Below are positions 17,275-25,290 of a stretch of DNA of 64,000 nt, piece after piece. Source of the stretch: Rhizobium sp. NLR16a (GTDB lineage Bacteria; Pseudomonadota; Alphaproteobacteria; Rhizobiales; Rhizobiaceae); the NCBI RefSeq assembly GCF_017948245.1, contig NZ_CP072866.1, positions 62,001-126,000 of the forward strand, given 5' to 3'. The position numbers and the translations under genes are program-made. Positions within the stretch are counted from its first letter, which is position 1; the number at the start of each line of letters is the position of its first letter. The notes under the pieces were generated by a model that made no database searches, was not told where the DNA came from, and worked only from the letters and a program-made list of their open reading frames with translations.

Positions 17275-17375
17275 GGTGGTCTCCTTGTTGAAGCAGGGAA
17301 AACGCGCGAGATTCCAAAAGGATGCATCGACCAGCACCATTTCCAGTCGCGCAGATGATGCCGTGGCTCGCAGCC

Positions 17376-17732
17376 CTACGCGGCCATGCTGACGAGCGCA
17401 TTGGTAAGCTGCCTGGTATCATAGGGCTTGGAGAAGAAGACGCCGCGCTCGGGCAAAGCATCCGCCTCCGGCTGCTTCATGCCGGAGACGATGATGATTT
17501 CCACGGGCGGCCAGCGATCACGGACCGCCTTTGCCAGCATCAAGCCATTCATGCTTCCCGGCATGTCGATATCGGTAAACAGGATCCGTATGCCGGGCAC
17601 TCTTTCGAAAAGCATGAGCGCCTCGTCGGCATTGCGTGCCTCGAGCGCCTCAAGGCCTGCCTCCTCGACGATGGCGACCGCCATCATCAGCAGCGGAGCT
17701 TCGTCCTCGACCACGACTACCTTGCTTTTCAT
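17376..17732 (-). CDS. Single-domain response regulator
   Basis: This 118-residue protein is a stand-alone receiver domain. The acidic pocket (VVVEDE, residues 6-11), the phospho-acceptor Asp54 (LFTDIDMPG), the switch Ser in IIIVSG and the conserved Lys in FFSKPYD are all present, so it should be phosphorylated. It has no output domain. Its start overlaps the stop of the HWE kinase by four bases, so that kinase is the likely partner. Such kinase-receiver pairs often feed into the PhyR/EcfG stress pathway in Rhizobiales. Confidence 0.92.
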   Translation of the reverse strand: MKSKVVVVEDEAPLLMMAVAIVEEAGLEALEARNADEALMLFERVPGIRILFTDIDMPGSMNGLMLAKAVRDRWPPVEIIIVSGMKQPEADALPERGVFFSKPYDTRQLTNALVSMAA

Positions 17733-19423
17733 GTCTGGCTCGTATGCTTTACGTCCGGGCTCAGAGGGTCAACTTCGCCTTTGGCAACCGGTTCCGCGAT
17801 CGAAAATATTAGTTGGAAGACGAGGCCTTCGCTCCGGTAGTCCGCGCGGGATCGCGCCTGCGCCTTCGACGGGAAGGCACGTTCTATCAGCACCGAGCCG
17901 AAGCCTTTTTTCGTCGGCGTCGAGACCGGCGGTCCGCCGGCTTCCGTCCACAAAAGCAGGACGCGTCCATCCTCGTGCTTCCATTCGATGCTGACCGTTC
18001 CATTTTCGCTTCCGAGGCTTCCATATTTGGTTGCATTGGTCGCCAGCTCATGAATCACGAGCGAGAGCGGCAGGGCGGTGTCCGCCGGGAGAACCACATC
18101 CGGTCCGTCGAGGTGAATGCGCTCGGCTTGCGAGGCGACATGCGCTCGCAGGGCTGCGGAGAGGATATCCCGAATGGGCGAAGCCGACCCCTCCCGCGAC
18201 AGGATGAGGTCATAGGTGCCGGCAAGGGCTGCGAGCCTCTCGGCGAAGGAACCGTATCTCTCCGGATCGGACCGCGAGAAGGTTTGTCTGGCAATCGCCT
18301 GCACGAGCGTAAAGCCATTCTTGACGCGATGCGCCAGTTCGCGGACGAGAAGGCTCCGCTCCTCCTCCGCCTGCTGATTTTGCCGCCTGCGCTCTTCGAG
18401 TTCGTCGAGCAGCCGATCGAAGGTTGCGCCGACGAGCCCCAGCTCGTCCGGTCCCGTCATGCCGGTCCGCGCCGTCGTCTGACCGCTGCGCCAGCTTTCC
18501 ATCACATCGGCGATCCTCGAGATCGGTATCAGGATGAAGCGGTTACCGATAAAGATCGCGGCGACGAAGGCGAAAAGCGCACCGCCGATGATGGCGAGCG
18601 TATTCATCAGTGTCGCCCGGTCGATCGGGGCGAAGACCTCCGTTTTCGAGAAGCCGGCACTGACATAGAGGGGGTTGGAAGGCAAGGCTATCGGGCGATA
18701 ACCGAGGATGCGCGCTGTTCCGTCCCGGCCGGTGGTCTCGATGACATCAGGCTGTTCGGCGTGGATCAGCCGTTGGTATTCCTCCACCAAGATCGTACCG
18801 ACGAACTGTTCGGGAGAGGGAACGTGGGCAATAATCACTCCCTTGGCGTCGGCGATCGTCACCGCATTGCCGGGAGCAATACCGCGCTCGGTGATGCGAT
18901 TCTGCAGCCAGTCCAGCCGGATTCCGCTGATGACGATGGCCTTGATGGTATCGCCTTCCATCAGTGGCATCGCGAGCGGCAGCACAGGGCGATCGGAAAG
19001 GCGGCTCTGCGTATAGGTGCCGACGACGAAGTCCTTGGTCTCCAGAGTCTGCCGGAAGTAATCGCGGTCGGAAAACATCACACCCTGTGGAAACGCCATG
19101 CTTCCGCAGATGGGATGCCCATCGAGGCCGGCGACGAAGATGGTGCGGATGTTGGGGATACTTTCGACAACCGATTTCAGTGCATCGTTGCAAGCTTGGA
19201 CGTCGAGATGCCGGACGGAAGGCATGGCGGATACGGCGACGAGAAGGGCGTGCAGACCCTCGATAATCCGCTCGACTTCCGACGAGGCTTGCCTCGCCGC
19301 CTGCGCCGCGGAGGCACGCACTTCCTCGTTGCGCTGATGGCGAAGCGCGACTTCGTTGTAGACGAGCATCGCAACCACCGGCGCCAGCGCCGCGACCGCA
19401 ACTGCAACCAGTTTGAGCCTCAT
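17729..19423 (-). CDS. HWE-family sensor histidine kinase with periplasmic sensor (dCACHE-like)
   Basis: This membrane kinase of about 564 residues starts at the ATG at 19423 behind GAGGGGGCAGG. A first membrane helix (residues ~3-20), a large periplasmic domain with the CACHE-like segment SDRDYFRQTLETKDFVVG, a second helix near 270-295 and a HAMP-like linker follow. The H-box LAHRVKNGFTLVQAIARQ has His365. The ATPase domain has HELATNATKYG and a short GFGSVLI in place of the usual G boxes, as in HWE kinases. It is coupled to the single-domain response regulator. Confidence 0.92.
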   Translation of the reverse strand: MRLKLVAVAVAALAPVVAMLVYNEVALRHQRNEEVRASAAQAARQASSEVERIIEGLHALLVAVSAMPSVRHLDVQACNDALKSVVESIPNIRTIFVAGLDGHPICGSMAFPQGVMFSDRDYFRQTLETKDFVVGTYTQSRLSDRPVLPLAMPLMEGDTIKAIVISGIRLDWLQNRITERGIAPGNAVTIADAKGVIIAHVPSPEQFVGTILVEEYQRLIHAEQPDVIETTGRDGTARILGYRPIALPSNPLYVSAGFSKTEVFAPIDRATLMNTLAIIGGALFAFVAAIFIGNRFILIPISRIADVMESWRSGQTTARTGMTGPDELGLVGATFDRLLDELEERRRQNQQAEEERSLLVRELAHRVKNGFTLVQAIARQTFSRSDPERYGSFAERLAALAGTYDLILSREGSASPIRDILSAALRAHVASQAERIHLDGPDVVLPADTALPLSLVIHELATNATKYGSLGSENGTVSIEWKHEDGRVLLLWTEAGGPPVSTPTKKGFGSVLIERAFPSKAQARSRADYRSEGLVFQLIFSIAEPVAKGEVDPLSPDVKHTSQT

Positions 19424-19575
19424 CCTGCCCCCTCTCGGAAAAGAGTTGGTAGCATGATCGAGACGATCCGGCCCAGACCGCGCGCGCAATCTTGTTTACA
19501 AAATATCAACATACGAATCCCGATGCGAGTGCGTAAGCCTTGCCGAGCTTTGCATCGCGGCTAGTTAAATCAGAG

Positions 19576-20874
19576 ATGAGTGATGCCAAAAGCACTTCCT
19601 CTGAAATCTCTGCAGCCGGGTCTGTGCCGCCACGGCCGTTGACCGGCGCAATGGTGGATGAGGTCGAACGTCTTTTATCGGGCCGAACCCGCGATATCCG
19701 CCTGACGGGCGAACTGCGCCGCCGTTTTGAGGAAAGGCTGTGGCGGCAAACGGCGAAGGTCATCCGCTCCTGGATGATTTGGGTCGCATTTGTCGATGTT
19801 CTAACGCTGGCGCTGAACGCCCTCCTGCTTCCCCGGCAGATCGTTCTGTCGATGATTGCGCCCGCCTGCGTTTTGCCGCCGGCAGCAATCTTCACCGCGG
19901 TCGTCTGGAACAAGCCGCGGCCGGCGGCCGTTCAGCGGGCGTCGCTGCTTGTGGGAATGTCCCTCATTCTCCTCTCGGTCGGGCTCGTCGGCGTTTTTGC
20001 CGGCGGCGAATTTTACGAGCGGCATTTGAGCATCATGTTGTTCGTCGCGACGAGCGCAATCACCATCTTCAGCGTGCCGCTGGCCTGGACGACCGCAATC
20101 GCCTGTTATGCCCTTTGTCTCTACTTCATCCTTCAATGGCACAACCCGCTTTTGGAAGCGGGCAGCGTCGTCGCCGCGACCCTTTTCTTTTCCTGTGGGA
20201 TCATCGCGACGGTGGTCGCCAGGCGAACGATGAACATCCTGGCGCAGAAGACATTTCTCCTGGACTGCAGGGATCAGCGCCGCGTCGCGGAGCTTGCCGA
20301 TGCGAACGCCCGATTGGAGCGGCTGGCCAGAACCGATCCGTTGACCGGAATCGCCAATCGCCGTTGGATGATGGAAACGCTCGAGGGCCTGTGGCGCAAC
20401 GGCCGCGAAACCGGCGTCGTCGCGGCCATGCTGATGTGCGACATCGATCACTTCAAAGCCCTGAACGATCGGCTTGGCCACAGCGAAGGCGATCGCTGCC
20501 TCGTCAAGGTTGCCGGCATCATCCAGAGCTGCGTGCGCGCCGATCGCGATCTCGTCTCGCGACATGGCGGCGAGGAGTTTCTCATCGTGCTTCCGGATGT
20601 CGATGAAGAAGAGGCCGTCGCAGTCGCCAGGCGAATACGCGAGAGCGTGGAAGCGGCCGCCCTGCCGAACCCGGCCTCCAGCGTTGGGCCCTCGGTGACG
20701 CTGAGCGTCGGCGTGGCGTTCAAGTCGGCTGTCGACACGGATGTTTCGTTGGCCAGCCTCCAGCACGAAGCCGACATGGCGCTTTATCGCGCCAAGGAAG
20801 CCGGACGCAACCAGGTCTCGATCTTTCGTCGTCCGCCTGCTGTCGGGCAGGCCGCCGCACGACGCCAAGGGTAG
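19576..20874 (+). CDS. Membrane-bound diguanylate cyclase (GGDEF)
   Basis: This 432-residue protein has about six membrane helices in its first 220 residues, then a short coiled linker (RRVAELADANARLERLART) and a GGDEF domain. The active-site loop is GGEEF at residues 331-335, a functional variant, and the DPLTGIANRRW motif is intact, so c-di-GMP synthesis is likely. The usual inhibitory RxxD site is missing: Ala stands where the Arg should be, nine residues before GGEEF. The ATG at 19576 is preferred to an upstream TTG at 19540. Confidence 0.92.
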   Translation: MSDAKSTSSEISAAGSVPPRPLTGAMVDEVERLLSGRTRDIRLTGELRRRFEERLWRQTAKVIRSWMIWVAFVDVLTLALNALLLPRQIVLSMIAPACVLPPAAIFTAVVWNKPRPAAVQRASLLVGMSLILLSVGLVGVFAGGEFYERHLSIMLFVATSAITIFSVPLAWTTAIACYALCLYFILQWHNPLLEAGSVVAATLFFSCGIIATVVARRTMNILAQKTFLLDCRDQRRVAELADANARLERLARTDPLTGIANRRWMMETLEGLWRNGRETGVVAAMLMCDIDHFKALNDRLGHSEGDRCLVKVAGIIQSCVRADRDLVSRHGGEEFLIVLPDVDEEEAVAVARRIRESVEAAALPNPASSVGPSVTLSVGVAFKSAVDTDVSLASLQHEADMALYRAKEAGRNQVSIFRRPPAVGQAAARRQG

Positions 20875-20984
20875 CGGATAGGCAGATCGATCAGAGCTCC
20901 TTCTCCCGAACAATCATCCAGCCCGCAGCCGACATAATCGACGATCGCGGGAAGGCGGGTCTATGGCCACTCGGGTGATCGAGA

Positions 20985-21185
20985 TCATCGGATCACCAGG
21001 ATCAATACCATTGCGAAGGCGCAGATGAAGCCGGTGATGCTCAAGCCGAGCGTCAAATATTCGGCTGCCTTTTGCCCGTGAGGGCCAAGCTCCACGTTTC
21101 CAAGCACCGCCGCGAAGCCTCCGGCTAACCAGCTCGCCAACGTCAATATGCCGAGGAGAAGCGCCCAATGTGTTGCTGTGTCCAT
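20985..21185 (-). CDS. Small two-helix membrane protein
   Basis: This 66-residue protein (MDTATHWALLLGIL...) has two hydrophobic segments, around residues 7-28 and 43-65, separated by a short loop containing GPHGQKAAEY. The ATG at 21185 follows a GGGAGC site; the longer frame to 21254 lacks support. It stands alone between the diguanylate cyclase and the MFS gene region. No family is recognised. Confidence 0.6.
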   Translation of the reverse strand: MDTATHWALLLGILTLASWLAGGFAAVLGNVELGPHGQKAAEYLTLGLSITGFICAFAMVLILVIR

Positions 21186-21330
21186 CGTCTTGCTCCCGTT
21201 ACGGCTAGTTTTCCTCGCAAGGGAAACGCTCCTGCGCGTCTGATCAGTAACCACGTAGCCGCCGTTTTGTTTCCGTGCGGTATCTGCATTTCGTCCAAAG
21301 CCGCCAACCAGTTCTTCGGCCAGACAGCGA

Positions 21331-21385
21331 TCGTCTCAAAACCACGCCCGTTGATCGCCAGCGGCCGAGAAACGAAATTTCGCCC
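21331..21385 (+). pseudogene. Relic of a LysR promoter/gene start with internal deletion
   Basis: Bases 21331-21360 match 31798-31827 at 27 of 30 positions, and 21364-21385 match 31919-31940 at 21 of 22. In the intact locus the blocks are 91 bp apart and span the promoter and first codons of the LysR gene at 31880; here they are 3 bp apart. This looks like the scar of a deletion in a second copy of that region. Confidence 0.55.
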
Positions 21386-21408
21386 CCCAGGCGTCAGGCC
21401 TCCTCCGG

Positions 21409-21459
21409 CTAGCTGATGCGGTCAAGCGCGGAAAACTGGCCCGCGTTCAACGTAGACAT
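21409..21459 (-). pseudogene. 16-codon frame with strong ribosome-binding site, possible gene remnant
   Basis: An ATG at 21459 preceded by CAGGAGAATTCCC opens a frame of 16 codons (MSTLNAGQFSALDRIS) that then stops. It lies just downstream of the MFS exporter gene and next to the LysR relic. It may be the first codons of a downstream gene lost with the same deletion. Coding is not proven. Confidence 0.3.
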
Positions 21460-21489
21460 GGGAATTCTCCTGGGTGAGATCCGATAGGT

Positions 21490-21518
21490 GCGACCCGGCG
21501 CCCAACGCGCCGGGTCGC
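21490..21518 (-). terminator. Hairpin after the MFS exporter gene
   Basis: GCGACCCGGCGC and GCGCCGGGTCGC form a perfect 12-bp stem with a 5-base loop, starting 4 bp after the MFS stop codon. It lacks a long T-run but its place and strength make it the likely transcript end. Confidence 0.65.
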
Positions 21519-21522
21519 TGTG

Positions 21523-22704
21523 TTAGGCTGTCTTCAGGGCCGGAACCGCGCGACGGTCGAGAGCGCTGCTCCACATGGTCAGCAACAGAGCGATGACAAC
21601 CAGGATGGCACCAACCCAAGGGGTCGCACCTAGCCCAAGCGGGGATTCCACGACCAGACCGCCCAGCCATGCGCCGATCGCGATGCCCAGGTTGAAGGCG
21701 GCAATATTGAGAGCCGATGCGACATCCACGGCACCCGGACGGTGTTCTTTGGCCAGTTTGACGACATAGAGCTGGAGGCCCGGCACGTTGCCGAACTGAA
21801 GGAACCCGAGCGCAGCAAGGGTGACGATCGCCAGAACCGGCGAGGCCGCGGTAAAGGTCAAGATGACAAGGACAATGGCCTGCAAGATGAACAGACCGAT
21901 CAATGCCTTGACCGGGTTAAGGTTGGCGATCCTGCCGCCGGCAATGTTGCCGATTGCGATTGCGATGCCGTAGAGAACCAGAATAAGGCTGACGCTCTCC
22001 TCGGAGAAGCCGGTGATTTCCTGCAGGATTGGCGCCAGGAAGGTGAAGGCGACGAAGGTGCCGCCGTAGCCAAGCGCTGTCATTGCGAAGACGATCAGCA
22101 GACGGCCGGAGCCAAGAACGCGAAGCTGATCGAGCAGGCTTGCCGGCGGCGCCTTTTTGAGCGTGTGCGGCAATAGGGCTGCAATGGCGAGGAAGGCGAT
22201 GACGCCGAGTGCGGCAACGGCCCAGAAGGTCGCGCGCCAACCGAGGATCTGGCCAATATAGGTGCCGAGTGGCACGCCGGTGACGATGGCAACTGTCAGG
22301 CCCATGAACATCATGGCAATGGCCGAAGCGCGGCGGTTCTCCTGCACGAGATCGGCGGCAATGGTCGAGCCGACCGAGAAGAACACGCCATGGGCGAAGG
22401 CGGCGATCACCCGGGCCACAAGCAGCAGATCGTAGCCCGGCGACAACGCCGCGATTGTATTGCCAACGATGAACAAGGCCATCAGGCCGAGCAGCAACGG
22501 CTTTCTCTCGATTTTGCCGGTGAGCGCCGTCAGGATCGGCGCGCCAAAGGTGACGCCGAGCGCATAGACGCTGACGATAAGCCCGGCAAGCGGCAGGGTA
22601 ATGTTGAGGTCTGTGGCAACGGTCGGCAAAAGACCGACAATCACGAATTCTGTGGTACCGATCGCATAGGCCGCGATCGTCAAGGCGAAGATTGCTAAAG
22701 GCAT
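21523..22704 (-). CDS. MFS drug/sugar efflux transporter (AraJ/YdhP type)
   Basis: This 393-residue transporter has about twelve membrane helices. The start MPLAIFALTIAAYAIGTTEFVIVGLLP is the hallmark of the AraJ/YdhP/CmlA-like proton-driven exporters, with the conserved TTEF motif, and GVTFGAPILTALTGKIERK carries the loop 2-3 motif A. The ATG at 22704 follows GAGAGGAATT; the upstream frame to 22782 is not needed. The divergent LysR gene probably controls it. The exported compound is unknown. Confidence 0.92.
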   Translation of the reverse strand: MPLAIFALTIAAYAIGTTEFVIVGLLPTVATDLNITLPLAGLIVSVYALGVTFGAPILTALTGKIERKPLLLGLMALFIVGNTIAALSPGYDLLLVARVIAAFAHGVFFSVGSTIAADLVQENRRASAIAMMFMGLTVAIVTGVPLGTYIGQILGWRATFWAVAALGVIAFLAIAALLPHTLKKAPPASLLDQLRVLGSGRLLIVFAMTALGYGGTFVAFTFLAPILQEITGFSEESVSLILVLYGIAIAIGNIAGGRIANLNPVKALIGLFILQAIVLVILTFTAASPVLAIVTLAALGFLQFGNVPGLQLYVVKLAKEHRPGAVDVASALNIAAFNLGIAIGAWLGGLVVESPLGLGATPWVGAILVVIALLLTMWSSALDRRAVPALKTA

Positions 22705-22858
22705 AATAAATTCCTCTCCGCTCGCCGTTAAGGTGGCGGTTGCAAAGACAGCAGCGCTGTCAGACGAAGTTGTTGACCGCAATATGATTGAAGGGGACTC
22801 TCGTGATAATTGGCACTATTGAACAATCAGATTTGAATTGAATTCACAGGACAGAACG

Positions 22859-23773
22859 ATGGATAATCGCGCTGGTGAAATGGAAGTATTTGTAAGTGCG
22901 GCGGAATTGCAGAGTTTTTCGGCGGCCGGACGGCGCCTGAAGCTTTCGCCCTCGGCGGTGAGCAAGCTTGTCACCAGAATTGAGGACCGGCTCGGGACCC
23001 GACTGCTCGTCCGCTCAACCCGCACGATGACGCTCACGCCGGAAGGCGAAATTTATCTGGAGAGAGCCCGGCGAATCCTGGGCGACATTGCGGAGACTGA
23101 ACGGATCGTCGCGTCTGGCGGAAAAATGGCGCCGCGAGGGATCCTCAGGGTCAATGCCTCCGTTGGCTTTGGCGAACGCTATCTCCTCCCGCTCGTCCCG
23201 AAGTTCCTCAAACTCTATTCCGAAGTGCAACTCGACATATCACTTACGGACGGCGTCATTGGCTTGATCGAAGAGCGGACCGATATTGCGATCCGCTCCG
23301 GCCCCATGGAAGATTCGTCACTGAAAGCCCGAAAACTCCTTGAGAGCCGGCGCGTCATTGTTGCATCTCACGCCTATCTGGATGCCCATGGCAGACCAAA
23401 GACACCGGCCGATCTCGCTGGCCACAATTGCCTGACTTTCAATTTCCGCCGAACACTCAACGAGTGGCCGTTCCGAGGGCCGGGATCGACCGAGATGTAT
23501 CGGTTGCCCGTATCCGGCAACAGCGCGGTCAACAGCGGAATGGCCATACGCAGGCTGTGCCTTGCCGGCGTTGGTTTGGCCCGGATCGGCCAATTCCATG
23601 TGGAGCCAGAGATCGACGCTGGGTTACTCGTTCCCGTGCTGGAAGACTACAATCCTGAAGACATCGAATTGATCCACGCAGTATTCGCCGGGTACGAGCA
23701 CCTCGCAGCCCGCATTCGCGCTTTCATAGATTTCCTTGCGGAAAATGTCGGCAAAGATCGTTCGCCGGAATAG
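22859..23773 (+). CDS. LysR-family transcriptional regulator
   Basis: This 304-residue regulator has a winged helix-turn-helix at residues 6-65 (EVFVSAAELQSFSAAGRRLKL, then SAVSKLVTRIEDRLGTRLL) and an effector-binding domain beginning at GILRVNASVGFGERYLLP. The ATG at 22859 is chosen over an in-frame TTG at 22838. It is divergent from the MFS exporter across 154 bp, the classic LysR arrangement, and probably activates that gene in response to the exported compound or a related aromatic. Confidence 0.94.
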   Translation: MDNRAGEMEVFVSAAELQSFSAAGRRLKLSPSAVSKLVTRIEDRLGTRLLVRSTRTMTLTPEGEIYLERARRILGDIAETERIVASGGKMAPRGILRVNASVGFGERYLLPLVPKFLKLYSEVQLDISLTDGVIGLIEERTDIAIRSGPMEDSSLKARKLLESRRVIVASHAYLDAHGRPKTPADLAGHNCLTFNFRRTLNEWPFRGPGSTEMYRLPVSGNSAVNSGMAIRRLCLAGVGLARIGQFHVEPEIDAGLLVPVLEDYNPEDIELIHAVFAGYEHLAARIRAFIDFLAENVGKDRSPE

Positions 23774-24552
23774 ATCATCTGAAACTCGCGAAAGGTAAGT
23801 TTCAAATACATGGTCTACCCTAAAATACGGCATCAAGCCTGACCGCTTTTGCCCAGCTGCCGAGTGGCGACGTCCGCCAGTCTGTTCTCGCGGATCTCGG
23901 CCGACCCAATCTCAGGCCTATGCCGAAGCAAGTCGGTTGTGCATTCTCGAGCGGCTAATATTCCCACCGCCGCCCATCTGTCGCTTGCCCTAAACCCTGA
24001 CCATACGCTTGCCGGGATTTGGACCCCGTTTCCGGCGTGGGCGTCTTTCTGTTGATTGGCGCCTCTACTGCCCTATTCAAGCGAGGGGAAGACAACGACC
24101 GGCAATCGGTTGTCCTGTCACGGTACGGGCGATCCTCTCGAGTGTCCGACCTACTGCACGTCAGCGGCTTGGCCCCCGGCTTTCTGCCTAGGTTGCGGGC
24201 ATTCCTTACACCGCAGATTTCAAGGGCGCCCGTCAACGTGGACATAGACTCGAGGGAGTTGGTCGGAGCCTCGGCGATGTCCTCAATGGCCGCGTTCTTA
24301 GGGTAAAACCCGTCAATGCAGTACGAAGTCAAGCCGATCAAATCGCTGGCCGATGGCGGTGGAAGGACTTGAGCGGCCCCGCCGCTTTAAAGTGGGTGAT
24401 CCCTCACGGCAGGATGGGTGCCATGGCTAACAGAACGGACACATAGGCCCTGGTGGATCAAGCAAAATCGCCCGAATGTGCGAAGCGCCAAGGGCGGGCA
24501 TCGGACAGGCAGCCGGTTGACGCTCGCCGCTTCCGGCCCCATCTGCTCAGGT
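23774..24552. other. Gene-poor region, nothing recognised
   Basis: I see no convincing gene in these 780 bp. Open frames of 95 codons (plus, 24019-24306) and 128 codons (minus, 23955-24341) exist but overlap each other, lack ribosome-binding sites and match no family I know. No repeats or strong hairpins stand out. It may be decayed sequence. Confidence 0.5.
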
Positions 24553-25191
24553 ATGCCCAACACGAAGACGAAAAATAAGAGCGATGATCCCGAGCTGATC
24601 AGGGAGTGGTCACTCCCCGTGGCGGCGACGCTCGGATCGGCTGTCAGGGTGAAGAGAATCCTGCAAGAGGTCCGGTCTCGCCTGCCTCCCGCGGTCAGAA
24701 AGTCGCTGAATATGCAGTCGGGCGAGCTCACCCTGGTCATGGCGGAGTCTTCGAAGACAGCGTTTCGCGCGACCTCGTCGATTGTAACCGAAGCGCTGCA
24801 GGATATCGCCAAGCTTCCGATCATTCCTCGCGAGATCGAGGACATCCTGGGGATAACGACCTCTGAAAGGAAGCGTTGGTTGGAGGACGGGCGTCTTCCA
24901 AGCGCTGGAACGAGAACCGTCCGGCTTCAGGGTCGAGCGCGGCGGATCACCTTCCACGTATTCAACCCACGGATTGTCGAAGACCTGCTCGACCGCGGGG
25001 CCGTGGACGAATGGCGTGAAGAAGACGCAAGGACGAAGGCAGAAAACCGCAGACGCGCCGCCTATCATGCGAAGCTGACGCGTTCACTGAAGAAACAAGA
25101 AAAAGTCAAACAGGCTGATGCGAACGCTGACGACGCCGCGACCGGGCTGAGCGGTTGGGACGAGTTCGGCAGCGAAGGCCTGCTGTGGTAG
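24553..25191 (+). CDS. Hypothetical protein with MerR/excisionase-like helix-turn-helix
   Basis: This frame of 212 residues, counted from the ATG at 24553, is not recognised as a known family. The centre (EIEDILGITTSERKRWLEDGRLPSAG, residues ~96-121, split here only for description) looks like a MerR/excisionase-type DNA-binding helix-turn-helix followed by a wing. The C-terminal third is highly charged (EEDARTKAENRRRAAYHAK) and probably helical. There is no good ribosome-binding site. Isolation next to a gene-poor stretch suggests horizontally acquired or decaying DNA. Confidence 0.55.
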   Translation: MPNTKTKNKSDDPELIREWSLPVAATLGSAVRVKRILQEVRSRLPPAVRKSLNMQSGELTLVMAESSKTAFRATSSIVTEALQDIAKLPIIPREIEDILGITTSERKRWLEDGRLPSAGTRTVRLQGRARRITFHVFNPRIVEDLLDRGAVDEWREEDARTKAENRRRAAYHAKLTRSLKKQEKVKQADANADDAATGLSGWDEFGSEGLLW

Positions 25192-25290
25192 GATTGGCGG
25201 CAATCGCAGCGGCAATTGACCGCTGCGGTTGCCTAGCTTGCCAATCGATCTGGCGGCGGCCGCCGTAGCTGCCACCTCCATACCGCTGTG

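Larger units (their letters stand above)
21186..21522. other. Intergenic region with a sequence relic and hairpin
   Basis: No full gene is present. It contains a stretch (21331-21385) that matches two separated blocks of the LysR promoter and coding region at 31.8-31.9 kb, a 16-codon frame with a strong ribosome-binding site (21409-21459), and a strong hairpin after the MFS gene (21490-21518). Confidence 0.55.

Noticed and set aside
17813..19564. Plus-strand frame of 583 codons opposite the HWE kinase
   Set aside because: The minus-strand kinase has an H-box, N-box and membrane helices. The plus frame has no recognisable domain.
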